64,000 nt of DNA from Metabacillus dongyingensis (GTDB lineage: Bacteria > Bacillota > Bacilli > Bacillales > Bacillaceae): positions 3,784,001 through 3,848,000 of the forward strand of contig NZ_CP082944.1 of NCBI RefSeq assembly GCF_019933155.2. The letters are read 5' to 3'. Numbering within the stretch: position 1 is the stretch's first letter; the number at the start of each line of letters is the position of its first letter. Made by a program: the position numbers and the translations under genes. Below are positions 36,308 to 46,389 of this stretch, piece after piece. The notes beneath the pieces are model-generated. The model had not been told where the DNA came from. It made no database searches and saw only the letters and a program-made list of their open reading frames with translations.

Positions 36308-36784
36308 TTAAAAGTTTTCAAGAGCATGTCCGTCCATTGAAGAAAGCTGAACTGGCGGTACGACAGTGATCGTTCCTTCGATAACAGTCACTTCTTTTTC
36401 ATTTAGCGCTTCTACACGCAAGGTAATTTGATTCTCTGTTTTATTTACATCTGTGACTTCAAAGAAAAACTGAATCATGCTGTAATGATAGACTGGCAGG
36501 GGAAAAGAGAGGTTCTGCTGCAGAATATGGCTTCCTGGTCCCGGCAAATATTTCGAAACAGCAGAAGTAATAATTCCTGTCAGCATGATACTTGGTACAA
36601 TCGGTTTTTCATAAGGTGTTAAAGAGGCATAGTCATGCTGAATGTACAGCGGGTTCGCGTCATTCGTCAGTCCAAGATACAGGAGCAGATCTTTATCTTC
36701 AATCTTTTCAGTAAGCGTTAATTTTTCGCCTGTTGTAATCTCTTCGATTTGTCTCCCAAGTTTTCTTTTTTTGCCAAGCAGCAT
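36308..36784 (-). CDS. MaoC-like hotdog-fold dehydratase
   Basis: A 158-residue single hotdog protein. YLGLTNDANPLYIQHDYA near residue 36 matches the D-x-N-P-(L/I)-H hydratase motif of MaoC/(R)-specific enoyl-CoA hydratases, with the usual histidine replaced by Y-I-Q-H. PSIMLTGIITSAVSKYLPGPGS is the second conserved region. Possible substrates are enoyl-CoA or enoyl-ACP, but the altered motif makes the activity uncertain. It lies between phoP and mdh with its own RBS. Confidence 0.8.
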   Translation of the reverse strand: MLLGKKRKLGRQIEEITTGEKLTLTEKIEDKDLLLYLGLTNDANPLYIQHDYASLTPYEKPIVPSIMLTGIITSAVSKYLPGPGSHILQQNLSFPLPVYHYSMIQFFFEVTDVNKTENQITLRVEALNEKEVTVIEGTITVVPPVQLSSMDGHALENF

Positions 36785-36832
36785 TTTCGGGTCACCTCCA
36801 AAATTGAAAACGTTTACAATTCGTTTAGTAAA

Positions 36833-36858
36833 GAAGTTGGGGATTTCACCCCAACTTC
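36833..36858. terminator. Terminator after mdh
   Basis: Perfect 10-base stem GAAGTTGGGG (36833-36842) with CCCCAACTTC (36849-36858). The T tail on the minus strand is short (TTTACT). Confidence 0.75.
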
Positions 36859-36864
36859 AGTTTT

Positions 36865-37803
36865 TTACGAAAGAACTTTCATTACGCTTTTTACAGATTC
36901 TGCAGACTTTGTTAAAGCTTCTTTTTCGTCAATTGTTAATTCAAGTTCAATAATTTGCTCAAGCCCGTTACCGCCAAGGATAGTTGGCACGCCAAGGTAA
37001 ATTCCTTTATAGCCATACTCGCCTTCTAAGTAGACAATCGCAGGGATTACGCGGCGCTGATCTTTAAGGATCGCTTCTGACATTTCAACTAATGAAGCTG
37101 CTGGAGCGTAATACGCGCTGCCATTGCCTAATAAGTTAACAATTTCTCCGCCGCCTTTGCGTGTTCTCTCAACGATTGCTTCTAAACGGTCTTTCGGGAT
37201 CAGTGTTTCAAGCGGAATTCCGCCTGCATATGAGTAGCGTACTAGCGGAACCATATCGTCTCCGTGTCCGCCTAGTACAAAACCTGTTACATCCTTCACC
37301 GAAAGATTCAGCTCTTGAGCAACGAATGTACGGAAGCGCGCTGTATCAAGTACTCCTGATTGTCCGATAACACGGCTTTTCGGGAACCCTGATTCTTTAT
37401 ACACAGTGTATGTCATTGCATCAACAGGATTAGTTAATACGATAATAATTGTATTTGGAGAGTATTTTACAATTTCTTTTGTAACACTCTTCATAATTTT
37501 TTGGTTTGTTTGAACTAGATCATCTCGGCTCATTCCAGGTTTGCGGGCGATGCCTGCTGTAATGATGACAATATCAGAATCAGCTGTATCGGCATAATCG
37601 CTTGTTCCAATAATATTTGCATCAAATCCTTGAACAGGGCTTGCTTCAAGCATATCTAAAGCTTTTCCTTTAGTAGGATTCTCAAGCTGCGGAATATCTA
37701 CTAATACAACATCTGAAAGTTCTTTTTGAGCTAATAGAAATGCCGTAGTCGCACCAGTGAAGCCGGCGCCTATGACTGATACCTTTTTACGTTTCATTCC
37801 CAT
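36865..37803 (-). CDS. mdh: Malate dehydrogenase
   Basis: A 312-residue LDH-like NAD-dependent malate dehydrogenase of the TCA cycle. NAD motif [13 protein letters not shown] near residue 9; substrate arginines in [13 protein letters not shown] near 88; catalytic His in [10 protein letters not shown] near 178. The start is ATG 37803, nine bases after AAGGAG. Last gene of citZ-icd-mdh; a 38-bp palindrome separates it from icd. Confidence 0.97.
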   Translation of the reverse strand: MGMKRKKVSVIGAGFTGATTAFLLAQKELSDVVLVDIPQLENPTKGKALDMLEASPVQGFDANIIGTSDYADTADSDIVIITAGIARKPGMSRDDLVQTNQKIMKSVTKEIVKYSPNTIIIVLTNPVDAMTYTVYKESGFPKSRVIGQSGVLDTARFRTFVAQELNLSVKDVTGFVLGGHGDDMVPLVRYSYAGGIPLETLIPKDRLEAIVERTRKGGGEIVNLLGNGSAYYAPAASLVEMSEAILKDQRRVIPAIVYLEGEYGYKGIYLGVPTILGGNGLEQIIELELTIDEKEALTKSAESVKSVMKVLS

Positions 37804-37823
37804 TTAAAACATCTCCTTTACAT

Positions 37824-37861
37824 GGTAAGGCTATTTTTCTTATAAGAAAAATAGCCTTACC
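37824..37861. repeat. Perfect 38-bp palindrome in the icd-mdh spacer
   Basis: Every base from 37824 to 37842 pairs with 37861 to 37843: arms start GGTAAGGC and end GCCTTACC, with TTTTTCTTA at the centre and no loop. It sits between the icd stop and the mdh Shine-Dalgarno, so in the mRNA it is a 16-17 base-pair hairpin. No T tract of a normal terminator follows; mRNA processing or differential stability is a possible role. Confidence 0.85.
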
Positions 37862-37869
37862 TTGTTTAC

Positions 37870-39138
37870 TTACATTTTGCTGATTAAAGCATCAGCGAAT
37901 TCAGAGCATTTTACTTCTTTAGCGCCGTCCATTAAACGGGCAAAGTCATACGTTACTACTTTATCTGAGATTGATTTTTCCATTGCGTCCACAACTAATT
38001 TAGCTGCTTCATTCCAGCCTAAGTGCTCAAGCATTAACACACCAGACAGAATAACAGATGATGGATTTACTTTATCAAGTCCCGCATATTTAGGAGCTGT
38101 GCCATGAGTAGCCTCGAAGATAGCATGTCCAGTTTCATAGTTGATATTTGCTCCAGGAGCAATACCGATTCCGCCAACTTGAGCAGCAAGGGCATCAGAA
38201 ATGTAATCTCCGTTTAAGTTCATTGTTGCAACTACGTCAAATTCACGCGGACGAGTTAAGATCTGCTGAAGGAAGATATCTGCAATCGAATCTTTTACAA
38301 TGATTTTGCCTGCAGCTTCTGCATCCTGCTGTGCTTTGTTTGCAGCATCCTTGCCGTCTTTTTCTACAATGCGGTCGTATTCAGCCCAAGTAAATACTTG
38401 ATCTCCGAATTCTTTTTCAGCCAGTTCATAGCCCCAGTTCTTGAAAGCACCTTCAGTATATTTCATGATGTTTCCTTTATGAACAAGTGTAACTGATTTG
38501 CGGCCTTCTTTAATTGCATAATTGATTGCTGCACGCACGAGTCGCTGAGTTCCCTCTTCAGAAACAGGTTTAATGCCGATGCCTGAAGTTTCAGGGAAAC
38601 GGATTTTATTAACGCCTAATTCATTTTTAAGGAAAGAAATCAATTTTTCTACTTCTTCTGATCCTTTAGCATACTCAATACCTGCATAGATATCTTCCGT
38701 ATTTTCACGGAAAATCACCATGTCTGTATCTTCAGGACGCTTAATTGGAGAAGGAACTCCATTAAAATAGCGTACAGGACGAAGACAAGTAAACAAGTCA
38801 AGCTCTTGACGAAGAGCAACATTCAATGAACGGATTCCTCCGCCTACTGGAGTAGTTAAAGGTCCTTTAATAGCAATGAAATATTCGCGGATTACTTCGA
38901 GTGTTTCTTCAGGGAGCCATTCTCCAGTTTTGTTAAATGCTTTTTCTCCAGCTAAAACTTCTTTCCACTCAATTTTCTTTTCACTATTATATGCTTTATC
39001 AACTGCTGCCTCTAAAACGCGTGAAGCAGCCGCCCAGATATCAGGACCAATTCCGTCCCCTTCGATAAATGGAATGATAGGATTGTTAGGTACGTTTAAT
39101 ACTCCATCTGCAACTGTAATTTTTTGTCCTTGTGTCAA
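37870..39138 (-). CDS. icd: Isocitrate dehydrogenase (NADP)
   Basis: A 422-residue decarboxylating dehydrogenase. [14 protein letters not shown] near residue 23, the substrate serine in [13 protein letters not shown] near 104, [13 protein letters not shown] near 151 and the metal site [11 protein letters not shown] and [17 protein letters not shown] are all visible. Lysines and tyrosines in the C-terminal region match the NADP enzyme. The start is TTG at 39138, after AGGAGGTCATTAT. Middle gene of citZ-icd-mdh; repeat copy F lies between it and citZ. Confidence 0.97.
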   Translation of the reverse strand: MTQGQKITVADGVLNVPNNPIIPFIEGDGIGPDIWAAASRVLEAAVDKAYNSEKKIEWKEVLAGEKAFNKTGEWLPEETLEVIREYFIAIKGPLTTPVGGGIRSLNVALRQELDLFTCLRPVRYFNGVPSPIKRPEDTDMVIFRENTEDIYAGIEYAKGSEEVEKLISFLKNELGVNKIRFPETSGIGIKPVSEEGTQRLVRAAINYAIKEGRKSVTLVHKGNIMKYTEGAFKNWGYELAEKEFGDQVFTWAEYDRIVEKDGKDAANKAQQDAEAAGKIIVKDSIADIFLQQILTRPREFDVVATMNLNGDYISDALAAQVGGIGIAPGANINYETGHAIFEATHGTAPKYAGLDKVNPSSVILSGVLMLEHLGWNEAAKLVVDAMEKSISDKVVTYDFARLMDGAKEVKCSEFADALISKM

Positions 39139-39162
39139 AATAATGACCTCCTGTTATGTAAT

Positions 39163-39288
39163 ATAAAAATGGAATCGCCTGGTTAACTCAAGCAGGCAGA
39201 TAAGGATCCGGCAGAAAAGGCGCTTTTTACCTTTGCTGGCGGAGCCGTTCTGGCCGAGGAGTCAGGCGATGGGCTCTACTTGAAAAGC
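39163..39288 (+). repeat. Dispersed structured repeat, copy F
   Basis: Outer arms ATCGCCT (39174-39180) and AGGCGAT (39264-39270), inner hairpin of GGATCCGGCAG and CTGGCGGAGCC around an AAAAGGCGCTTTTTACCTTT core. It inserts 5' of icd, inside the citZ-icd spacer. Confidence 0.85.
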
Positions 39289-39316
39289 TAAAACTGCGGG
39301 CTTCTGATTCTTCAAT

Positions 39317-39352
39317 AAGAGGCCGTTTCAGTTTTACCGAAAAGGGCCTCTT
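39317..39352 (-). terminator. Hairpin downstream of citZ
   Basis: AAGAGGCC (39317-39324) pairs with GGCCTCTT (39345-39352); long loop and no clear T tract. It may be a weak terminator or a processing signal that separates citZ from icd-mdh. Confidence 0.5.
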
Positions 39353-39368
39353 GTGTGATTAAGGGAGA

Positions 39369-40487
39369 TCAGCCCCGCTTGTCCATTGGCACATATTTCT
39401 GCATATTCGGCCCTGTGTAATCTGCACGCGGGCGGATCAGACGGTTGTTCTCATATTGCTCGAGAATATGAGCGAGCCATCCTGATACACGGCTAACAGC
39501 AAAGATAGGCGTGAATAAATCATGATCAATGCCTAAGCTGTGGTACATGGATGCAGAATAGAAATCTACGTTTGGCGGAATGGATTTTTCACTTGTTACA
39601 ACTTCTTCAATTTTAGTAGAAATTTCAAACCATTTCGGCTCACCTGTAAGATTTGTCAATTTTTCAGACATTTCCTTCAGATGTTTCGCTCTAGGATCTC
39701 CCTGGCGGTACACACGGTGTCCAAAGCCCATAATTTTTTCTTTTCGGGAGAACTTTTCATGCAAGTATGACTCCACGTTATTAATGTCGCCGATTTCTTT
39801 GAGCATTTTCATTACCGCTTCATTTGCTCCGCCATGCAAAGGTCCCTTAAGAGCACCGATTGCTGCAGTTACGCCGGAATAAACATCTGATAATGTAGCT
39901 ACACATACGCGTGCTGTAAATGTAGATGCATTCAGCTCATGATCGGCATGAAGGACTAATGCTTTATTAAAAGCTTCCACTGCAACACCGCTCGGCTCTT
40001 CCCCAGTTAAAGTATACAGGAAATTCACTGCTAAACTAACATCTGATTTTGGTTTAATAGGCTCAAGTCCTTTGCGGATGCGGGCAAATGCTGAAACAAT
40101 TGTCGGCAGCTTTGCCTGAAGACGGATCGCTTTGCGGTAGTTAGCTTCCGGATCCATTACATCTGCTTCACTGTCAAATAATCCAAGAAGAGAAACAGCT
40201 GTACGGAGAGCTGCCATCGGATGCACAGATTTTAGATCGTATGATTTAAAGTGATCGATAACCTCCTGCGGTATTTCTGCATTTTCAGCAAGCTCTTTTT
40301 TAATTTCTGCAAGCTGATCTTTCGTCGGAAGCTTTCTATGCCACAATAAATAAACAACCTCTTCGAAACTAGCATTCTCTGCTAAATCATCGATGTTATA
40401 CCCCGCATATGTAAGAGTATCATCAATAATTGAACTTACAGATGAAGTAGTAGCAACTACTCCTTCTAGACCCCGTGTTGTTGTCAT
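39369..40487 (-). CDS. citZ: Citrate synthase
   Basis: A 372-residue type II-like citrate synthase of the Gram-positive CitZ group. The catalytic residues are in LHADHELNASTFTARV near residue 220, GFGHRVYRQGDPRA near 259 and the aspartate region NVDFYSASMYHSLGI near 309. The start is ATG 40487 behind AGGAGAG, giving MTTTRGLEGVVATTSSVSS; the frame opens 54 bases upstream without support. First gene of the TCA operon citZ-icd-mdh. Confidence 0.97.
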   Translation of the reverse strand: MTTTRGLEGVVATTSSVSSIIDDTLTYAGYNIDDLAENASFEEVVYLLWHRKLPTKDQLAEIKKELAENAEIPQEVIDHFKSYDLKSVHPMAALRTAVSLLGLFDSEADVMDPEANYRKAIRLQAKLPTIVSAFARIRKGLEPIKPKSDVSLAVNFLYTLTGEEPSGVAVEAFNKALVLHADHELNASTFTARVCVATLSDVYSGVTAAIGALKGPLHGGANEAVMKMLKEIGDINNVESYLHEKFSRKEKIMGFGHRVYRQGDPRAKHLKEMSEKLTNLTGEPKWFEISTKIEEVVTSEKSIPPNVDFYSASMYHSLGIDHDLFTPIFAVSRVSGWLAHILEQYENNRLIRPRADYTGPNMQKYVPMDKRG

Positions 40488-40880
40488 GTAAATCTCTCCT
40501 TTGCAAAAATATCCCCATTGATCCGCTCTTCTCGTCAACAATAAAAGATAGCATTCGACAAACTGGTCTTTTTCTTTTTATTTGCCCAATCTTTCAATCG
40601 TTTAAACGACCGAGCGCTTGCTCAATACACTAGCATTTTTTAAAAAGAAAATGCTTACATAAGCAGCTAATATAATAGCCACATCGAATGTTATCTTCAA
40701 TTGTGACTTTAATTAATAAGAAGGCGGAATTAAACTGCCTATACCCATTATAAACAATTATCTGATTTTTGTGAACGAAAAGAATTTCCAGAACCAAAAA
40801 ATTTGTCAGAAAAATGATATTAAAGAAGAATAATGAGTTTTTAGGGCGCCTTCTCACTTATTGTATCAGAATTTATTATA
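40488..40880. other. citZ-ytwI intergenic region with a weak cre-like site
   Basis: About 390 AT-rich bases without a credible gene. At 40609-40622 the sequence reads, on the minus strand, AGCAAGCGCTCGGT, which fits the CcpA cre consensus with two mismatches; citZ of B. subtilis is under CcpA and CcpC control. No confident promoter was identified. Confidence 0.35.
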
Positions 40881-41339
40881 TTAACCAAAAAATTTAACTG
40901 TTTGCATCACTAAATAGGCAATACCCGCACCAATCAGCGGGCCGACTGCAACTCCACCAAATAAAGACACCGCTAAAATAGTTCCAAAGACAAGAGCTGT
41001 TGTTATATGAGGATCTTCTGAAAGAAGCGTCAAGCCATTTTTGGCAATAAGGGCAACAGCAATCCCGGCTCCTAAAGCAATCCATGCGTAGGATGATCGC
41101 ATTGCCTCTGTCAGCTGCTTAAATCCAATATCACCGGTCGCAATCGGCACCAAAACGGCAATCGTAATAACAGTTACGCCCCAATTGATTCCTTTTGCCT
41201 GGATATGCGGGAACAATTTAGTATCAAGCCCAGTCAGTTTGATAACAAGTAAAAAGCCGACTGCAAACATTAATGACTGATTTTTGGCAAGAAATCCAAC
41301 TATCAATAATATGATTAAAAATAGGACAGGTTGATTCAT
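40881..41339 (-). CDS. ytwI: DUF441 membrane protein (YtwI-like)
   Basis: A 152-residue membrane protein with four hydrophobic segments. MNQPVLFLIILLIVGFLAKN and the glycine-rich end (AVSLFGGVAVGPLIGAGIAYL) are typical of DUF441. The function is unknown. ATG 41339 follows AAAGGGTG; an upstream TTG is less likely. Divergent from ytvI with two repeat copies in between. Confidence 0.85.
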   Translation of the reverse strand: MNQPVLFLIILLIVGFLAKNQSLMFAVGFLLVIKLTGLDTKLFPHIQAKGINWGVTVITIAVLVPIATGDIGFKQLTEAMRSSYAWIALGAGIAVALIAKNGLTLLSEDPHITTALVFGTILAVSLFGGVAVGPLIGAGIAYLVMQTVKFFG

Positions 41340-41373
41340 TTTCTTACACCCTTTCAAACATGTATCTACTTAG

Positions 41374-41492
41374 AAAAGCGGAACCGCCTGGTTAGCTAAG
41401 GCAGACAGATAAGGATCCGACAGAAAAGGTGCTTTTTACCTTTGCTGGCGGAGCCGTTCTGGCCGAGGAGTTAGGCGGTGGAGCTGGACAAC
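41374..41492 (+). repeat. Dispersed structured repeat, copy G (first of a tandem pair)
   Basis: Outer arms ACCGCCT (41383-41389) and AGGCGGT (41473-41479). It is identical to copy H over nearly its whole length, offset 122 bases, so the duplication is recent or actively homogenised. Confidence 0.9.
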
Positions 41493-41494
41493 TT

Positions 41495-41612
41495 GAAAAG
41501 CGGAACCGCCTGGTTAGCTAAGGCAGACAGATAAGGATCCGACAGAAAAGGTGCTTTTTACCTTTGCTGGCGGAGCCGTTCTGGCCGAGGAGTTAGGCGG
41601 TGGAGCTGGACA
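41495..41612 (+). repeat. Dispersed structured repeat, copy H (second of a tandem pair)
   Basis: Outer arms ACCGCCT (41505-41511) and AGGCGGT (41595-41601); inner hairpin GGATCCGACAG with CTGGCGGAGCC. It ends shortly before the ytvI promoter region. Confidence 0.9.
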
Positions 41613-41679
41613 CGAGTATGGAAATTAATATCCTTTCTTATCCTATAAAAATTCTGAATGAAAAACAGGAGGGAAACAT

Positions 41680-42789
41680 TTGAATGCATATTTAATACAA
41701 GTTGCTGCCAGAGCACTTGCTGTTGTATGTATCATTGCAGCTGCTCTCGCCTCTGTCTATTATGTTTCGGCTCTTACTTACCCGTTTATTATAGGTCTCG
41801 TTCTTGCGATTCTTATTAATCCAATGGTCAATGTGCTTGAAACAAAAATGGTCCGAAGTGCTGCGGTTTTTATTTCAATCGCATTCCTGTTTGTCATTTT
41901 TGCAGGAATCATTACATTGCTTATCGCAGAACTCGTAACGGGAACAACCTACCTGGCGTCGTCCGTTCCTGAGCATTTCAAAACTCTGGTTGTTTATATT
42001 GAGACATTCATTGGGGATCGTGTGCTTCCCATCTATGAAGATATTGCTGCATTATTTAATACGCTTGATTCAAGTCAGCAGGCTACGATACTTGCCAACA
42101 TTCAAAATGCAGGTGAACAAATCGGATCGAATGCAGCCGATTTTTTAAAAGGGCTGCTTGAGAATATTCCTCTGTTGATCAGTTGGCTGCCGAACGCCGC
42201 AACAGTAACGATTTTCTCCTTGCTGGCTGCTTTTTTTATCAGCAAAGACTGGTACAAATTTCAAAAACTGCTGCGAAAGTATCTTCCTCTTAAAGCAAGA
42301 AAAAGCGGGAGAACGGTGGTTGATGATCTAAAAAAAGCTTTGCTTGGATTTATTAAAGCGCAGCTGATTTTAATCAGCATCACAACGATTATCGTATTAA
42401 TAGGGTTACTCTTTCTGAGGGTGGATTATGCAATAACGATTGCTTTGCTAATTGGAACAGTAGATTTGCTTCCCTATCTGGGAACAGGCTTGGTTTTTGT
42501 TCCATGGATTGTTTATTCGGCATTCAGCGGCGATCTGCCATTTGCAATTGGTTTAGGTGTCTTATATCTGATTATCTTGATTCAGCGTCAAATGATGGAG
42601 CCCAAGATTTTATCCTCAACGATTGGGCTAGATCCTCTGGCTACTCTGATTTCATTATTTGTTGGATTTAAACTGATTGGATTTCTCGGTTTAATTGCGG
42701 GACCTGTGGCTTTAGTCATTTTCAATGCCCTTCATAATGCAAGAGTATTTGAAGATATTTGGACATTTATCACTGCCAGGAAATCATGA
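41680..42789 (+). CDS. ytvI: AI-2E family transporter/YtvI-type permease
   Basis: A 369-residue membrane protein with about eight hydrophobic segments and the AI-2E exporter family marks (LTYPFIIGLVLAILINPMV near the N-terminus and LIGTVDLLPYLGTGLVFVPW near 258, VGFKLIGFLGLIAGPVALV near 330). Members transport varied ions or signals; the substrate is unknown. The start is TTG 41680 behind CAGGAGGGAAACA. Confidence 0.88.
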   Translation: MNAYLIQVAARALAVVCIIAAALASVYYVSALTYPFIIGLVLAILINPMVNVLETKMVRSAAVFISIAFLFVIFAGIITLLIAELVTGTTYLASSVPEHFKTLVVYIETFIGDRVLPIYEDIAALFNTLDSSQQATILANIQNAGEQIGSNAADFLKGLLENIPLLISWLPNAATVTIFSLLAAFFISKDWYKFQKLLRKYLPLKARKSGRTVVDDLKKALLGFIKAQLILISITTIIVLIGLLFLRVDYAITIALLIGTVDLLPYLGTGLVFVPWIVYSAFSGDLPFAIGLGVLYLIILIQRQMMEPKILSSTIGLDPLATLISLFVGFKLIGFLGLIAGPVALVIFNALHNARVFEDIWTFITARKS

Positions 42790-42805
42790 TAGGAAGCTAA
42801 AAAAA

Positions 42806-42831
42806 CCGCTGATGCAATATGCTCAGAGCGG
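42806..42831 (-). terminator. Terminator after fxsA
   Basis: CCGCTGA (42806-42812) pairs with TCAGAGCGG (42823-42831) with one bulge; seven T follow on the minus strand. It lies between the convergent ytvI and fxsA. Confidence 0.7.
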
Positions 42832-42833
42832 CT

Positions 42834-43220
42834 CTATCGTATAATCGTAAATCGATTTTGGTCAATCAGCCTGCTGATCCATTTCTGGAGAAGCGGCTTT
42901 ACGAATTTCCTTGTTGCCGGTATTAATAAAACAAACCCAGTTAAATCTGTTAGGAAACCGGGTGATAATAGAAGCAGCCCCCCGACAAGCACACAAAGAC
43001 CATCTATTATGGCATCACCAGGTATATTCCCAAAGCTTATTTCCCGCTGAACTTTTCGGATTGCTTCCATTCCCTGCTTCTTTGCAAGCCATGCTCCAGC
43101 TATTCCAGTAGCAATAATCATAAGGATAGTTGGAATGATTCCGATCGTTTTACCTGAGAAAAGCAGGATGCCGATTTCACATGCTGGGATGATAATTAAA
43201 AACGGCAGCAAATATTTCAT
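42834..43220 (-). CDS. fxsA: FxsA family membrane protein
   Basis: A 128-residue membrane protein with three or four hydrophobic segments and the family patterns PACEIGILLF, GAWLAKKQGMEAIRKVQREI near 43, and GGLLLLSPGFLTDLTGFVLLIP near 80. Known for suppressing F exclusion of phage T7 when overexpressed in E. coli; the native role is unclear. Downstream of pyk, after a terminator. Confidence 0.92.
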   Translation of the reverse strand: MKYLLPFLIIIPACEIGILLFSGKTIGIIPTILMIIATGIAGAWLAKKQGMEAIRKVQREISFGNIPGDAIIDGLCVLVGGLLLLSPGFLTDLTGFVLLIPATRKFVKPLLQKWISRLIDQNRFTIIR

Positions 43221-43270
43221 CTAAATGCACCTCATTTTGTCATATATAAAGAGTATATGGAATGCATGCA

Positions 43271-43300
43271 AAAAAGAGAAGGAAAAGCCCTTCTCTTTTT
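43271..43300 (-). terminator. Terminator after pyk
   Basis: Perfect 12-base stem AAAAAGAGAAGG (43271-43282) with CCTTCTCTTTTT (43289-43300), ending in T on the minus strand. Confidence 0.9.
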
Positions 43301-43312
43301 TACGGTATTTTC

Positions 43313-45073
43313 TTAAAGAACACTTGCATGTCCTTGATAAATGGCACCGCGTGATCCATCAACTGTAATTTCCTGTCCATCTTTCAGGATAGAAGTTGCA
43401 TCTTCTACTCCTACGATAACCGGAATTCCAAGGCTCAGACCAACTACAGCAGCATGACTTGTTAATCCGCCTTCTTCTGTAATTAGTGCTGAAGCTTTCT
43501 CTAGTGCACCCATCATATCGCGATCTGTACTTTGAGAAACTAAAATAGCACCCTGAATCATTTTTGATTCAGCATCAGAAGTAGAGCTTGCTACGACAAC
43601 TTTGCCAAACGCTGTTTTGCGGCCGATTCCCTGTCCTTTAGCTATCACATCGCCAACAACATGAACTTTCATTAAGTTCGTTGTACCAGTTTCGCCGATA
43701 GGAATGCCTGCAGTGATGACTATTAAATCACCATGTTTAACAATTCCGGACTGTAATGACTCTTCTACTGCCTGGTCAAGCATTTCATCTGTTGATGCTG
43801 CTTTCTCACCATTGCGCGGGTAGACTCCCCAAACAAGAGCAAGCTTGCGGGATACTGACTCACATGAAGTAACAGCAACGATCGGAGCTTTAGGACGGTA
43901 TTTAGAAATCATTCGGGCAGTATGACCGCTCTCAGTTGTTGCTACAATAGCAGCAGCCTTCAAGTTAAGGCCTGTATGCGCAACCGATTGTCCAATTGCA
44001 TCCGTAATTGTCATATCAGCTTGTTCACTTCGTTTTGCAAGAATTTGCTTATAATCAAGCGCCTGTTCTGCACGTGAAGCAATGTTATTCATCGTTTGAA
44101 CAGCTTCAACCGGATAGGATCCTGCAGCCGTTTCACCTGATAGCATGATCGCATCTGTACCGTCAAAAATAGCATTTGCAACGTCACTTGCTTCTGCCCG
44201 TGTCGGACGAGGGTTGCGCTGCATGCTGTCTAGCATTTGCGTAGCTGTAATGACCGGTTTGCCTAAAGCATTGCACTTTTTAATTAGTTCTTTTTGAACC
44301 AATGGCACTTCTTCAGCAGGAATTTCAACACCCAAGTCACCGCGTGCAACCATTAAACCATCTGAAACCTCAAGAATCTCGTCGATGTTGTCGACACCTT
44401 CCTGATTTTCAATTTTAGGAATGATTTGAATATGGCCGGCACCGTGCTTTTCAAGCAATTCACGAATTTCAAGAACATCTGCTGCACGACGTACGAATGA
44501 CGCAGCGATGAAGTCTACTCCCTGCTCAATTCCAAAAACAATATCATTTGCATCTTTTTCTGTGATTCCTGGAAGCTTAACGCTCACGCCAGGTACATTC
44601 ACACCTTTTTTATTTTTTAATGTCCCTGTGTTTAAAACCTTTGTTCTGATTTCTTTCGCTTCTTTATTCATTTCAAGAACTTCAAGTCCGATCAGTCCAT
44701 CATCAAGCAAAATGATTGAGCCTGCATGTACATCATCAATTAGTCCTTCGTATGAGATAGAGAACTTATCAGCAGTTCCAAGCACCTCAGTCATTGAAAC
44801 GATCACTTCTGAACCTGCAACAAGCTCGATTGCTCCTTCCTGCATGGAGTGTGTGCGGATTTCAGGTCCTTTAGTATCCAATAGGATTGCGATATCCTTA
44901 TTAAGCTTTCCTGAAGCCTCGCGGATGTTTTTGATTCGTGCTCCGTGCTCTTCGAAATCTCCGTGTGAGAAGTTCAAGCGTGAAACGTTCATTCCGGCTT
45001 CCATTAATTGCGTAAGCTTTTCAACACTTTCACTTGCAGGGCCGATCGTACAGACTATTTTCGTTTTTCTCAT
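43313..45073 (-). CDS. pyk: Pyruvate kinase
   Basis: A 586-residue enzyme of the Bacillus type. It has the catalytic barrel ([13 protein letters not shown] at the N-terminus, [14 protein letters not shown] and [17 protein letters not shown] near 245, TATQMLDSM), then the allosteric domain. An extra C-terminal domain of about 105 residues resembles the phosphohistidine swivel domain, with [11 protein letters not shown] near 540. The start is ATG 45073 behind AGGAGG. Second gene of pfkA-pyk, 53 bases after pfkA. Confidence 0.97.
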   Translation of the reverse strand: MRKTKIVCTIGPASESVEKLTQLMEAGMNVSRLNFSHGDFEEHGARIKNIREASGKLNKDIAILLDTKGPEIRTHSMQEGAIELVAGSEVIVSMTEVLGTADKFSISYEGLIDDVHAGSIILLDDGLIGLEVLEMNKEAKEIRTKVLNTGTLKNKKGVNVPGVSVKLPGITEKDANDIVFGIEQGVDFIAASFVRRAADVLEIRELLEKHGAGHIQIIPKIENQEGVDNIDEILEVSDGLMVARGDLGVEIPAEEVPLVQKELIKKCNALGKPVITATQMLDSMQRNPRPTRAEASDVANAIFDGTDAIMLSGETAAGSYPVEAVQTMNNIASRAEQALDYKQILAKRSEQADMTITDAIGQSVAHTGLNLKAAAIVATTESGHTARMISKYRPKAPIVAVTSCESVSRKLALVWGVYPRNGEKAASTDEMLDQAVEESLQSGIVKHGDLIVITAGIPIGETGTTNLMKVHVVGDVIAKGQGIGRKTAFGKVVVASSTSDAESKMIQGAILVSQSTDRDMMGALEKASALITEEGGLTSHAAVVGLSLGIPVIVGVEDATSILKDGQEITVDGSRGAIYQGHASVL

Positions 45074-45126
45074 TCGATATATTCCTCCTGTTAATAGGTA
45101 TGAAAACGATACCAAACAGATATCAT

Positions 45127-46173
<1,047 letters not shown>

Positions 46174-46197
46174 TCACGTTACATTTAAACCTTTCTC

Positions 46198-46272
46198 ATT
46201 ATACAATAAAACCTCTTGTTTTGAGGGGTTTTCAGCGAATCTTTAAAAATTAAATAAAGTAAACGCTTCCTT
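46198..46272 (-). promoter_or_regulatory. pfkA-pyk promoter region with CcpA cre site
   Basis: A perfect -10 TATAAT (46198-46203), no good -35, and a cre-like AAGGAAGCGTTTACT (46258-46272, minus strand), which fits the consensus WTGNAANCGNWNNCW with one mismatch. Its centre lies about 75 bases upstream of the predicted transcription start, typical of CcpA activation sites and consistent with a weak -35. A hairpin AAAACC...GGTTTT fills the spacer. Confidence 0.6.
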
Positions 46273-46351
46273 TTTGATTTGTCGAAAAATCTCAATAGTT
46301 CAAGGGTCTGCGATTACCATCATTTACTAGTCATATTCCCTTAAAAAAAGA

Positions 46352-46386
46352 AACGTGCTGCCTTCCTGGTTCGAAGGCTACACGTT
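46352..46386 (-). terminator. Terminator after accA
   Basis: Arms AACGTG (46352-46357) and CACGTT (46381-46386) with an inner GCCTTC/GAAGGC pair, and a T run on the minus strand. Confidence 0.85.
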
Positions 46387-46389
46387 AAT

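Noticed and set aside
40630..40857. 75-residue minus-strand frame in the citZ-ytwI spacer
   Set aside because: Strongly AT-rich composition, poor codon pattern, no ribosome-binding site; probably chance in a spacer.
10963..41612. Structured repeats as a CRISPR array
   Set aside because: Units are about 120 bp, scattered and without regular unique spacers; no cas gene is in the window.
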